Shown: one piece after another, positions 1 through 8,400 of the stretch
Layout: the number at the start of each line of letters is the position of its first letter
Position numbering within the stretch: the stretch's first letter is position 1
DNA from: Verrucomicrobiia bacterium
GTDB lineage: Bacteria; Verrucomicrobiota; Verrucomicrobiia; Verrucomicrobiales; DEV007
Assembly: GCA_030425385.1 (NCBI GenBank)
Contig: JAUIAH010000026.1
Location: 47,075 to 111,074, forward strand
DNA: 64,000 nucleotides
Direction: 5' to 3'
Program-made: the position numbers and the translations under genes
The notes under the pieces: generated by a model
What the model was told of the DNA's origin: nothing
The model's input: only the letters and a program-made list of their open reading frames with translations
Database searches by the model: none

Positions 1-456
1 TTCCCCAATCGCCTCAGCACTCTGACCATCATAATAGCGGAGGAAGAGCAACGTGCGCTGATTGTCGGGCAAGCCAGCCAAGGCTTCGCGCACGGCACCA
101 GCGAGTTCATCGCTCACAGCTTGCCCTTCACGAGCGATCGTTTCGCGGCGGGCGGCCTCCTCCTCGCGGGCTTGTCGACGTTGTTCGGTGCGCATGGTTT
201 GAGCGATTTGTTTCTCGGTGACTCGGTAGAGCCAGGCAGGCAGGCTGAGGATCTTCTCTTGCTGGCGAGCGCTCTTGGCCAGAGCACAGAGGACATTCTG
301 ACTGACCTCTTCAGCCATGGGCGCACTGCGGAGGCGCCGTTTGGCCAAGCCGTAGATAAGAGGAAGATGCCGACGAACCAACTCGCGGAAGGCTTCTTGG
401 TCGTCTTTCTGCCCGTAGGCGGCCAGGAGGCTGGCATCCTCCATCCCGTCGTGCAT
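1..456 (-). CDS. ECF RNA polymerase sigma factor (partial, runs off left edge)
   Basis: The frame is open from an ATG at 456 to base 1, giving 152 residues without a stop; the C-terminus lies outside the window. The N-terminal half reads as sigma region 2 (EAFRELVRRHLPLIYGLAKR, then AEEVSQNVLCALAK and LPAWLYRVTEKQIAQTMR). The last residues seen, LAGLPDNQRTLLFLRYYDGQ, are the start of the region 4 helix-turn-helix, so this is a two-domain sigma-70 family ECF factor. It should direct RNA polymerase to a small regulon in answer to a signal. The start is 3 bases beyond the stop of the secreted protein at 460-1665, so the two are probably one operon. An ATG at 444 is an alternative start. No anti-sigma factor can be seen because the window ends. 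Confidence 0.85.
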   Translation of the reverse strand, partial: MHDGMEDASLLAAYGQKDDQEAFRELVRRHLPLIYGLAKRRLRSAPMAEEVSQNVLCALAKSARQQEKILSLPAWLYRVTEKQIAQTMRTEQRRQAREEEAARRETIAREGQAVSDELAGAVREALAGLPDNQRTLLFLRYYDGQSAEAIGE

Positions 457-459
457 GCG

Positions 460-1665
460 TTAGTCTAACAAAGTGGTCTTGATCCGGAACAGCTTGAGTC
501 CCATCTCGTCAATGGGAGCTACCGAGCGAAGGGTGATCTTTTGGAAATTCGGAGCCGTCTCAGCTGCTTCGAGTACTTCAAAGTGGTCGTCAGCCATTTC
601 CCATTGGCGCCCATTGCGAGAGCCTTCGATCGCTGCAGCCATCCCGATCGCATCGACTCGTCGCGTCACGGTGAGGGTCACATACCAGGCGCCTTGCAAA
701 GCCACTAAGCGAAGGTCGACGGGATGTTTCTCCGCACCGGAAAAGGGATCACTGCCCAAGAAATACTCGGTGATGTCCTCAATGCCATCGCCATCTGAGT
801 CAGCGGTGGGATCTGGCTGCTCATTCTCTTCTAACGCTAATGCCTCTTCCAGCCCATCCGTCCAATCGAGAAAGTCCTTCTCCAAATGAGCGAGGTCCAA
901 GGAGAAATCGAAGAGAATGGCTCCAATGGTGCGCTTGATAGGTTCGGCACCATCGGGAGTCGGTTTCTGATAGATCACCTCGACCACCGCTTCTTCACCG
1001 AATTGAAACCATCCGTCCGAGGGTCGCTTCACCCGATAGGTCGCAATGAGTTCATCGGGAGTGGCGCCGTAGCCCAACTCTTCCAATTCTGGCTGGCATG
1101 GCGCACTCCCACCGTAGTTCAAGGCAGAGTGGTGCCGGCCTACCCGCACAGTGAGCCGTTGGAAGGTCTCGAAGTCCACGCCGCCATCGCGATAATAAGA
1201 AACTTGAATACCATGCGAGGGCTGATCTTCCTCCGTGACAGCTTCGGTCATGAGACGGACAGCAATGTCGTCCAACTGAATGGGCGGTTTCGTAGCTTCT
1301 CCCTCCAACGTGTCTTCCACCTCTGGATCGATGGGCTGCGAGGGCAACTGCCCCTCGGCGACTTCTCCCGGATCGGCACCTTCGCGGGTGGGACCCTCAT
1401 CGCTCTCGGGGAGCAGCGGCTCGGGCGGCTTCGGAGCGAGTTCGGGGTCCGACAACTCGTTGTTGGGACCGACGAATGCCCCATCAAAGGGATCTTGGGG
1501 GGTGTACGTCCCGGGCACCGGTGTCCGTTGCTCTTGAAATTCCCCGTTGGGCCCCACAATTCCGTGAGATTCTTCCTCAGCCAGGCCGCTCCCACCCAGC
1601 AGCGACCAAGCGCCGAGGACGCAGGTCAGGCGAGCTTTCGAAGAGAAGTGAGGAATTCGGATCAT
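460..1665 (-). CDS. Secreted acidic protein with calcium-binding-like DxDGDG motif and C-terminal module
   Basis: 401 residues. The N-terminus (RLTCVLGAWSLLGGSGLAEE) is a signal peptide. Residues about 30-125 are rich in Pro and Glu and look disordered. A middle part (150-270) has no family I recognise. At about 288 comes DSDGDGIEDITEYFLGSDP, a thrombospondin type 3 / EF-hand-like loop, followed by a roughly 95-residue tail ending in KLFRIKTTLLD. The same DxDGDG plus tail arrangement ends several other exported proteins in this window. The gene is followed 3 bases later by the ECF sigma gene, and a three-part palindrome lies 48-75 bases upstream of its start. The function is unknown; a surface or periplasmic location is inferred. 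Confidence 0.75.
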   Translation of the reverse strand: MIRIPHFSSKARLTCVLGAWSLLGGSGLAEEESHGIVGPNGEFQEQRTPVPGTYTPQDPFDGAFVGPNNELSDPELAPKPPEPLLPESDEGPTREGADPGEVAEGQLPSQPIDPEVEDTLEGEATKPPIQLDDIAVRLMTEAVTEEDQPSHGIQVSYYRDGGVDFETFQRLTVRVGRHHSALNYGGSAPCQPELEELGYGATPDELIATYRVKRPSDGWFQFGEEAVVEVIYQKPTPDGAEPIKRTIGAILFDFSLDLAHLEKDFLDWTDGLEEALALEENEQPDPTADSDGDGIEDITEYFLGSDPFSGAEKHPVDLRLVALQGAWYVTLTVTRRVDAIGMAAAIEGSRNGRQWEMADDHFEVLEAAETAPNFQKITLRSVAPIDEMGLKLFRIKTTLLD

Positions 1666-1712
1666 GAGACGTTCTCAAAAGGGTTGTTGCCGCTAAACGG
1701 GACGAAGCGACG

Positions 1713-1740
1713 AGAAAGTTCGAACTTTCTGCAGAAAGTT
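1713..1740. promoter_or_regulatory. Three alternating inverted 8-mers forming two overlapping perfect palindromes (operator-like)
   Basis: The plus strand reads AGAAAGTT (1713-1720), CG, AACTTTCT (1723-1730), GC, AGAAAGTT (1733-1740). Each neighbouring pair is a perfect 18-bp palindrome and the two palindromes share the middle arm. The element lies between the stop of the exported protein at 1764 and the start of the secreted protein at 1665 (minus strand), about 50-75 bases upstream of that start. There is no T-run, which argues against a terminator. Cooperative binding of a dimeric regulator is the simplest reading, but no regulator is identified. Confidence 0.5.
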
Positions 1741-1763
1741 TGCCAAGCTGTCGAGAAAGAGCC

Positions 1764-2711
1764 TCATTCCGAACGGATCCATTGCTGGATATCATTGAGG
1801 CTGAGGGGCTTCCACCGCTCGCGAATCTCTGCGAAGACGGAGGTAATTTCGGGGCCTTCATGGAACGAGAGCCACCCGTTGAGAACGGTCGTTTGTCCTG
1901 GAGCCGTATCGGGAAATTGAGGATCGGCGTGCAAACAGGGCACCGGCGGATTGGCCCACGCACGCTGGCAAGGCTCCCAGGCAGTCACGATCCACTGCCC
2001 TCCGCGAGCCGATTCTACGGCGACAAAGGGTGCTTGAAGCGTCTTATTCGCATTCGTCTGAGCCTCAAACCCGCGTGCGCCTTTCAACATGACGCAATTC
2101 TGCACGCGCAAATCCGAAAGCAGATCCGCGGTCCCGTTGTGCAACCACATGACCATGGCCACGTGATCCCTCTTTGGGAGAATCAGCGTTCCGAATCGGA
2201 TTCCATTGGGCAATGCGCGTTCCATCTTCAAGTGCCCCTCAGGGAGGATCTCCCACTCTTGCTGGGCCAAGGTTACCCCTCGGCCACTCCAAATGGTGTC
2301 GATGTGGGTGTGGGCGAGATACGTCAGGCCAAGGTTCGACCAGAGCGCTTCGGGCACATCCACCACCACGTAGCTGGTGGCGTCCCAGGGCGTGAACACG
2401 CTGATCTTCGTCTCACGTTGGGGATCGATGGCGCCATCGAGAAACCCAATGCGTGGATGACGCCCGCCCGGATACGGCAAGACGCGGAGGCCCTCAACAG
2501 CCTTGAGAGGACTCACGTCGCGCAGGGCTACCGCGATGTCGGGAAACGGCATGCCCGTCGCTGCCTGAATCTCATGCATCTGATATCCATGAGCGCGCAT
2601 GTGGCCTAACCAAGCCACCAAATCCTCTCGATCACGGGGAGGCCGTGGTTCTCCCGAGGCTGTCCACGCGACCACCAGCAAGCAGACTCCAGCGAGGCTG
2701 AACGGTTTCAT
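1764..2711 (-). CDS. Exported protein of unknown function
   Basis: 315 residues starting with a clear signal peptide (MKPFSLAGVCLLVVAWTASG). Residues 25-75 form a helical stretch that includes HMRAHGYQMHEIQAATGMP. The rest, from about 75 to 290, is beta-rich with many Trp and His residues (for example YLAHTHIDTIWSGRG and HVAMVMWLHNGT). I do not recognise a family; the pattern loosely resembles beta-sandwich sugar-binding proteins, but no catalytic motif can be named. It is transcribed divergently from the TruC-like gene (98 bases between starts) and the operon may continue into the secreted protein and sigma factor downstream, although the palindromic element separates them. Confidence 0.6.
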   Translation of the reverse strand: MKPFSLAGVCLLVVAWTASGEPRPPRDREDLVAWLGHMRAHGYQMHEIQAATGMPFPDIAVALRDVSPLKAVEGLRVLPYPGGRHPRIGFLDGAIDPQRETKISVFTPWDATSYVVVDVPEALWSNLGLTYLAHTHIDTIWSGRGVTLAQQEWEILPEGHLKMERALPNGIRFGTLILPKRDHVAMVMWLHNGTADLLSDLRVQNCVMLKGARGFEAQTNANKTLQAPFVAVESARGGQWIVTAWEPCQRAWANPPVPCLHADPQFPDTAPGQTTVLNGWLSFHEGPEITSVFAEIRERWKPLSLNDIQQWIRSE

Positions 2712-2809
2712 TCAGGAAATCTCCCGCACCCCGTGGGCGAGGTCAAGGCGAAGGCGTGCGGTCACTGTCTCGACAGGCACCTCTTCTTGATCGAGAGTTG
2801 CCATCGTCT

Positions 2810-3481
2810 ATGCTCGAAATCCTCCATCGCGATCGCGGATTTGTCATCGTGAACAAGCCTGCGGGGATGCTTGTTCATCCCGGCCGCACGCCCGAGCCAC
2901 CAGAGCACATCGCCATGAAGGTGGTGCGCGATCAGTTAGGCCAGCGTGTGGAAACGGTGCATCGGCTAGACCGCCCCACCTCTGGCGTGCTGCTCTTCGC
3001 GCTGGATCGCCAGAGCGAGGTGCATCTGCGAGAGCAATTCGCGCGGCACCAAGTGGTGAAGACCTACACCGCCATCGTCGTTGGCCACACACCAAGCCAT
3101 TGGGTCAGCTGCCACCCCTTACAAAAGCAGGCATCCGAACCGCCGCGCCCTGCCGAGACGGCTTTCGTGTGTCAGTGTCACTTCGACCATGAATCCGAGC
3201 CGTTCTCCATTCTGACAGTCACACCACGAAGCGGCCGCTTTCACCAGATTCGGAAACACCTCGCCTTGGAGGGTCATCCCATCGTGGGAGACTTTCTTCA
3301 TGGCGATCCTGACAGAATGACGGAGTATGCCAAGCGATTGTGTGCCACTCGACTTTTCTTGCATGCGCGTTGCTTGGAGTTTCTCCATCCCGACAATGGG
3401 CAAGAGATGAGTGTCTTCGCTCCCTTTCCCAAGGCTTTTCGGAGGTGGCAACGTGGCGCTCATCCCACCATTCGCGCTTGA
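2810..3481 (+). CDS. truC: tRNA pseudouridine synthase, TruC type (RluA family)
   Basis: 223 residues from the ATG at 2810. An in-frame ATG at 2756 would add 18 residues, but starting at MLEILHRDRGFVIVNKPAGM matches the known N-terminus of TruC enzymes almost exactly. The RluA-family catalytic motif VETVHRLDRPTSGVLLFAL is present, with the aspartate of HRLDR as nucleophile. A second conserved motif, GRFHQIRKHLALEGHPIVGD, follows. TruC converts uridine 65 of some tRNAs to pseudouridine. There is no N-terminal S4 domain, also as in TruC. It stands alone, divergent from the exported protein at 1764-2711. Another RluA-family substrate (rRNA) cannot be fully excluded. Confidence 0.82.
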   Translation: MLEILHRDRGFVIVNKPAGMLVHPGRTPEPPEHIAMKVVRDQLGQRVETVHRLDRPTSGVLLFALDRQSEVHLREQFARHQVVKTYTAIVVGHTPSHWVSCHPLQKQASEPPRPAETAFVCQCHFDHESEPFSILTVTPRSGRFHQIRKHLALEGHPIVGDFLHGDPDRMTEYAKRLCATRLFLHARCLEFLHPDNGQEMSVFAPFPKAFRRWQRGAHPTIRA

Positions 3482-3510
3482 AGAGAGCCTTGCCCTCGTC
3501 ATCGTATGGC

Positions 3511-3765
3511 ATGTCTGATGATGATGTCGTGCGTGAACGCCAAGCCAAACGATGGCTCTTCGTTGGCATGTTAGGATCACTCATCATCGGCGGCCTGATC
3601 ACCGCCACGGGCTACATCCTCGGGGGAGGCCTCGCCATCACGCATGAGCCCGATGGCCTGCCCGAAGCCCGTGCCATGATGATCATGGTGGGCGGCATCC
3701 TTCTAGCGATCGTGGGCGGCCTATTCTCCATGTTCAAGGCCTCTCGGCTCGCGGCCGAGCTGTGA
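3511..3765 (+). CDS. Small membrane protein with two transmembrane segments
   Basis: 84 residues from the ATG at 3511 (MSDDDVVRERQAKRWLFVGM). A longer frame starts further upstream but would overlap the truC end and has no sensible N-terminus. A short charged N-terminus precedes two hydrophobic segments, at about residues 17-40 (LFVGMLGSLIIGGLITATGY) and 54-76 (AMMIMVGGILLAIVGGLFSM). No family is recognised. It is 29 bases downstream of truC on the same strand and ends before an inverted repeat at 3768-3795. Confidence 0.55.
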   Translation: MSDDDVVRERQAKRWLFVGMLGSLIIGGLITATGYILGGGLAITHEPDGLPEARAMMIMVGGILLAIVGGLFSMFKASRLAAEL

Positions 3766-3767
3766 GC

Positions 3768-3795
3768 GTGGATCCGCCAACGCGAAAGGATCCAC
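3768..3795. terminator. Inverted repeat after the small membrane protein gene (possible terminator)
   Basis: GTGGATCC (3768-3775) and GGATCCAC (3788-3795) are perfect inverted arms around a 12-base loop, starting 3 bases after the stop codon at 3765. Only a weak T-rich stretch follows (caatttct), so intrinsic termination would be poor. A second short inverted repeat, TCTGAA-A-TTCAGA, lies at 3801-3813. Together they could mark the end of one transcript and the promoter or operator region of the next gene. Confidence 0.35.
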
Positions 3796-3848
3796 CAATT
3801 TCTGAAATTCAGATGAAATAATTGCCAGCCGTTTCCGAGGTAAGGGGC

Positions 3849-4658
3849 ATGAAATACTCCCTCCTCTCCATCGCGCTGCTTCTTGTCCTGGCAGGCGCCG
3901 CCTATTTCCGAGGTGGTGGAGAGCCTGCTGACGCGATCGGTTCATCACCCGTCACCGAGGTGGAGTACCTCCCGATGCCCGTCACTGAGCCAGCGACGCC
4001 AGCACCGCCGGTTGACGGGGCGGAAGCAACCCTTCTCGCGAAGGTGCGGGCAGCCTTCACAGACGATCACAGCCCCGCGCAACGAATCCGCGCGCAGTCG
4101 ATGCTATCGAAAGCATGGGCGGCAGGGGTTCCACACCCGCTGATGATCCAGGAGATAGGTGATCAAGAGGCCCCGCCGATGTATCGGTCCTACCTCGCAC
4201 GGTGGCTCCGCAATGAGATCAAACGGGATCCGTCAATCGTTGACGCCAACGTGGCAGATGCCATTCGGAAGATGGTTAGGGAAACGACGGATAGCTTCGA
4301 AGCCCGCAGCGCAATCGCACGGGCATTGATTGATGTGGCGCCCTCGGATCGAATGGTAGCGGCCATCACTCCCCTCTTGTTCGAGGCGCGCACGGACGTG
4401 GAAGCAACTGGGGTGGTGACGACGCTGTCTCGGACCAAGAACACGCTGGCAACCGATGCCCTCAAAGACTTTGTGCAAGCCCACCAGGACAATCCTAACA
4501 AATTCCCCAAAGCGCTAGCAGCTGCTGTTCTCCCGTTGAGTTACCGAACTGACCTGCCCCTGACCGATCTCCTCTCCACACTCGCTTCCCATGCAACCGA
4601 CCCAGCGTTGCAAGGCTCTCTCACGAAAGCCATCGCCAATCATCGTTCCCATGAATAG
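3849..4658 (+). CDS. Membrane-anchored or exported HEAT-like helical protein
   Basis: 269 residues from the ATG at 3849, which has the purine-rich sequence gaggtaagggg just upstream; the frame extends 9 codons further but without a better start. An N-terminal hydrophobic segment (YSLLSIALLLVLAGAAYF) acts as signal peptide or anchor, and residues 25-55 are Pro/Glu-rich. From about 60 to the end it is all alpha-helical with repeated helix pairs such as RSYLARWLRNEIKRDPS and EARSAIARALIDVAPSDR, in the style of HEAT repeats. It overlaps the start of the CARDB-lipase gene by 8 bases, so the two are probably translated together and may work together at the envelope. The function is unknown. Confidence 0.6.
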   Translation: MKYSLLSIALLLVLAGAAYFRGGGEPADAIGSSPVTEVEYLPMPVTEPATPAPPVDGAEATLLAKVRAAFTDDHSPAQRIRAQSMLSKAWAAGVPHPLMIQEIGDQEAPPMYRSYLARWLRNEIKRDPSIVDANVADAIRKMVRETTDSFEARSAIARALIDVAPSDRMVAAITPLLFEARTDVEATGVVTTLSRTKNTLATDALKDFVQAHQDNPNKFPKALAAAVLPLSYRTDLPLTDLLSTLASHATDPALQGSLTKAIANHRSHE

Positions 4659-7600
4659 TCGCCTCGTTTATACTCACATCATCACCACAGTCGTCCTGCT
4701 CAACCAAGCCTGGTCTCGGGACCCGGATCTGACCGTAACTTCCGTTTCCGTATCTGATCGCACGGTGAATCCAGGGCAATTGGTAACGGTCTCCTATACC
4801 ATTAAAAACATTGGAAACAAAGGCTCGTGGTACACCAGCACGGGACTAATGTGGTCGACAAATTCAACCATTTCGCGAGGGGATCATCGCATCATCGCCA
4901 ATTCACTGGCGCCACTGGGTGATGGCAACAGCCGGAATCAGAATCAGATCATTGCCATTCCCAGCAATGCCACCTTTGGGGCGACCTACTATGTGGGGGC
5001 CTATGCTGATTACAATCAGACGAGCGATGAATCGAGGGAGAATAACAATGGACGCGGGATCTCGGTGACGATCAATGATGATCGCCCGGATCTGGTCGCC
5101 GAGAACCTCACGGTTTCCAATAGCGAAGCCAGTTATCTGTTAAGAGAAAAGCTGACGTCCTTCACAGGGGGACGCAATGAGAATGTCTATTTGCATTGGA
5201 CAGCACGCAATCGAGGTCTCAAGGGCTCGACGCCCTGTGCGCAGGCTATCATCTGGTCTTCCGACCCCCAAGTGACGCGAGCAGATGGCGCCGAAGAAAC
5301 GGATACCCTTCTAGCACTCTTCGCAGGCAACACGAGGGAGCAGGGGCAGAACTTTGAAATCCCATCGGATGCCATCATCGGGCACACCTACTACCTGGGT
5401 GTCTACACGGATTTCAACCAAACCGTGGACGAACAGAGGGAGAATAACAATGTGAGCAATACGATTCCTTTCAAGATTCATGGCCCGGATCTCATTGCAC
5501 AAGATCTTACCGTATCGGAGAATATCACCGAACACACCCTGGGCTTCAAGGACACGCAGTATCGGGGCTTCCCCGGGGAAAGTCTTTATTTCCACTGGAC
5601 CGCCAAGAATCAGGGCGGCAAGGGCTCGGGCTATACGAAGCAAGCGATCATCTTCTCGGATGATCCGAATATTGATCGGACAAGCCCCCACCGCGAGACC
5701 GATACGTTGGCACCTCTCTTCAGTGGCAATGACAGGGAGCAAGGACAAGTCTTCAAGATTCCCGAATCTGCCACCCCTGGGGACACCTACTACGTGGGCG
5801 TCTATGAAGACTTTGAAACGGAAGAAGACGAAGAAGATGAAACCAATAATCTAAGCAATGTGGTCACGATCAATGTCATTCACCCCACCACCGTATCGCG
5901 TTTCGAACTGAGTGATTACAACTACTTACCGGACCTTGATCCTGACGATGATAGGTTGCAAGATACCAGTAACGATCGAGATCCGAATCCGGGTGCGACC
6001 ATGAACCCTTCCCGCTGTTTCGCCCCTGGCGATCGCGCTTATATACATGCGACGGCCGTGCACGATCTCGAATTTCTTGGTTTATCGACTGGGCGAGAGA
6101 CACGCCTCCGTGCGTGGTACAACACCACCCCAACCGATGCAGGGGCCACCTACATTGGGAAGATCCAGCAAGATGTCGGCGGCATCGTGGATCGCCGATT
6201 GAATCTCCCATGGACCGTTCCCAATAGTCCAGGCAACTATTACCTCAAGGTGGCGATGGAGGTGGAATATGAAGCCGGCACATGGACAAGCGTTCGCAGC
6301 GCTTGGCTCGACGATGGCGACCCCGTGGTAGTCTCTGAGGGGCTTCCCATCATTCTGGTTCATGGATGGAGCGATACGGATGGGAACACGTTTCATCATT
6401 TGGAAACATTGCTAGAAGTGGAATTGAATCGGCCTGTCCGATTCTTCCAATATGAGACCTCCAAGTTTCCTTTGGTGGGGAGTGGCGACGGGCCACGAAT
6501 CGACCAAGGATACGAGGGCAAGCCTTCCTTGGCAGATCAGCTTGAGGACTTTCTCGCCAAGCCTGAAGGCGATGCGAATCGTCCCTTGGTAGAAGTCGAT
6601 ATCGTGGCACACAGCATGGGAGGGCTTGTCGTGAAGAACTATGCTCTCAAGTCTGGGCAAAAGATTCGGCGCCTCGTCACGCTGGGAACGCCAAGTTATG
6701 GAGGACTCTTTGCGGACACCTTGGGCGGGATCCTCAACAACCAGGCCGAAGACCTTGAGCATGGGAGTCCTCTGACCTGGAAGCTGCACCACGAATGGCT
6801 GCGGCGCGCAGATGACATGCCGGATTTATTCACGATCGTCGCGACCAATGATGATCTGCCAGGGATCTACAATCAAAGTGATAAAGTTGTCTTATGCACG
6901 AGCGGCAGCATGGAGAATCTCGGTTATCCAACCTATTACGTTCCCCTTCATCATTCCGGTGAGGAGGGCATGACGCATATTGATGACCACACACATGAGT
7001 CCTGGGAACCCATCCGCGCGTTTCTATCAAACGCCGAACCGGAGGTCGTGGGTGCTTTGCCAGGGCATGGTGGTGGACGAGATGATGTGGGCCATCGCTC
7101 CCATCCAGATCCACTCACAGCAGGCTCCCTCTACGTCGTGGGACCGCGCAGCACCGCCTATTCCATCGAGCCTATCAGCCAAGTGACCCTGGATGCGGAC
7201 TTCACTCTCTTCGGGCAACAGGATGTGAATCGCCACGGCATCTATTTCGCCAATGGCGTCGTGGCGACAAATGCCGTCGACGGTTCGGAACGCTACTCCA
7301 CCGTGAGTGTTCAGGCAGATAGTCGTGGGGCGACCTTCCGTGAGAAGATCCGAGTCAAGGCGGGCGAAACCACCGTCTACGTGATCAATGGGCTCAATCC
7401 TCATTTAGACGAAACATCGGATTCGGACGGCGATCTGATTCCCGATGCGCGTGAGAATCGGTTGATCGACGCCTTGTTAGGGGATGCCTATGCCGATCAC
7501 CATGCCATTGGTCCGAATACAGACATTGATGGCGATGGGCTCACCGAATGGGCCGAGCTTGCTTTGGGCACTTCGAGTTTGGTCCGTGACGAAGACGTCT

Positions 7601-7830
7601 TTCAGAAGCGCTTAGAGGCGGGTTTCCTCTACTTGCGGCACCCCGAGTCTCTCCTACCCACGAGACTGAAGCTCACGGCTCAGCAATCGACCGACCTCCA
7701 AGGGTGGTCACCAGAAGGCGTGGTGCGCCAGGTGATCGAGACGCATGCGAACCATCGTGTCGTGGAATGGAGCATTCCTGACGCAGGCAGTCGTGGCTTC
7801 CTCCAGGTCATGATCGAGGCCAGCCCGTGA
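4651..7830 (+). CDS. Large secreted CARDB-repeat lipase/esterase (alpha/beta hydrolase)
   Basis: 1059 residues from the ATG at 4651; the frame could extend 20 codons upstream, but those residues are basic and this Met begins a proper signal peptide (YTHIITTVVLLNQAWS). Three CARDB-like beta-sandwich repeats follow at about 24-125, 128-268 and 270-405, each beginning with PDL-x-x-x-x-L-T-V-S and containing YYVGVY.DF and EENN. From about 560 comes an alpha/beta hydrolase: LPIILVHGWSDTDGN (oxyanion region) and VDIVAHSMGGLVVKNYA at about 651, with the nucleophile Ser in A-H-S-M-G. This resembles PGAP1-like or triacylglycerol lipases. The C-terminus has DSDGDLIPDARE and DIDGDGLTEWAELALGTS and the shared tail. 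Lipid or ester hydrolysis outside the cell is likely; the substrate is unknown. Confidence 0.8.
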   Translation: MNSRLVYTHIITTVVLLNQAWSRDPDLTVTSVSVSDRTVNPGQLVTVSYTIKNIGNKGSWYTSTGLMWSTNSTISRGDHRIIANSLAPLGDGNSRNQNQIIAIPSNATFGATYYVGAYADYNQTSDESRENNNGRGISVTINDDRPDLVAENLTVSNSEASYLLREKLTSFTGGRNENVYLHWTARNRGLKGSTPCAQAIIWSSDPQVTRADGAEETDTLLALFAGNTREQGQNFEIPSDAIIGHTYYLGVYTDFNQTVDEQRENNNVSNTIPFKIHGPDLIAQDLTVSENITEHTLGFKDTQYRGFPGESLYFHWTAKNQGGKGSGYTKQAIIFSDDPNIDRTSPHRETDTLAPLFSGNDREQGQVFKIPESATPGDTYYVGVYEDFETEEDEEDETNNLSNVVTINVIHPTTVSRFELSDYNYLPDLDPDDDRLQDTSNDRDPNPGATMNPSRCFAPGDRAYIHATAVHDLEFLGLSTGRETRLRAWYNTTPTDAGATYIGKIQQDVGGIVDRRLNLPWTVPNSPGNYYLKVAMEVEYEAGTWTSVRSAWLDDGDPVVVSEGLPIILVHGWSDTDGNTFHHLETLLEVELNRPVRFFQYETSKFPLVGSGDGPRIDQGYEGKPSLADQLEDFLAKPEGDANRPLVEVDIVAHSMGGLVVKNYALKSGQKIRRLVTLGTPSYGGLFADTLGGILNNQAEDLEHGSPLTWKLHHEWLRRADDMPDLFTIVATNDDLPGIYNQSDKVVLCTSGSMENLGYPTYYVPLHHSGEEGMTHIDDHTHESWEPIRAFLSNAEPEVVGALPGHGGGRDDVGHRSHPDPLTAGSLYVVGPRSTAYSIEPISQVTLDADFTLFGQQDVNRHGIYFANGVVATNAVDGSERYSTVSVQADSRGATFREKIRVKAGETTVYVINGLNPHLDETSDSDGDLIPDARENRLIDALLGDAYADHHAIGPNTDIDGDGLTEWAELALGTSSLVRDEDVFQKRLEAGFLYLRHPESLLPTRLKLTAQQSTDLQGWSPEGVVRQVIETHANHRVVEWSIPDAGSRGFLQVMIEASP

Positions 7831-7884
7831 CCTCGAGTGTCATCTACGCTTGCACCCATCCGAGAATCTCGTTACGGGAGGCGG

Positions 7885-8367
7885 ATGGAGAAGTCCATCG
7901 ATATCCGTTCCCACCACATCCACTACTGGATGCGCTGGTTGGCGATGGTCATTGCCGTGGTCGCACTCTTTGTCTTGGAGTCCATCATGCAGGGAGGTCT
8001 GGCGACGAAGGTGCACCAGGGGATGTTCATGGGCGCCCTTGGATTCATTGTCCTTCTCGCGCTCATTCATCGCCCGAAAAGCTTTCGGCTCGTCCTGAAG
8101 GATGGAGAGGTGCGCCTCCAGAGACTCCCGGGCGGGCGTGTCATCGCCACCTTCCCTGCCAAAGACCTGCGTTACACAACCGTCCGCCATACGGGCCATC
8201 TCATGAATCTCTCGGTCCTCAAACTGGTGGTGCGCACCAAGCAGCACGGCTCGCGCTTCTTCGGCCCGATCTACATCAATGGCGTGGATACCGTCACCAG
8301 TTCGGAAGTTTCCCAGCTACTTCCAAGAGTGCAACGCCCCGAGATTGCGCATTCTCATTCTTCTTGA
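7885..8367 (+). CDS. Small membrane protein with cytoplasmic PH-like tail
   Basis: 160 residues from the ATG at 7885, which has a good ribosome site (gggagg, 7876-7881); the frame opens 16 codons earlier. Two hydrophobic segments lie at about 18-38 (LAMVIAVVALFVLESIM) and 48-64 (MGALGFIVLLALI). The remaining 95 residues are soluble, with alternating beta-strand character (SFRLVLKDGEVRLQRLPGGR), as in PH-like membrane proteins. I recognise no family. It sits between the CARDB-lipase and the sugar nucleotide gene on the same strand. Confidence 0.55.
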   Translation: MEKSIDIRSHHIHYWMRWLAMVIAVVALFVLESIMQGGLATKVHQGMFMGALGFIVLLALIHRPKSFRLVLKDGEVRLQRLPGGRVIATFPAKDLRYTTVRHTGHLMNLSVLKLVVRTKQHGSRFFGPIYINGVDTVTSSEVSQLLPRVQRPEIAHSHSS

Positions 8368-8400
8368 AATTTCAATGATTCAAAGGAGCAGTGACACACC

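Noticed and set aside
886..2609. Long open frames on the plus strand (886-1920 and 1740-2609)
   Set aside because: They lie opposite real minus-strand genes with signal peptides; their protein sequences lack recognisable domains and cross the intergenic palindrome without sense.
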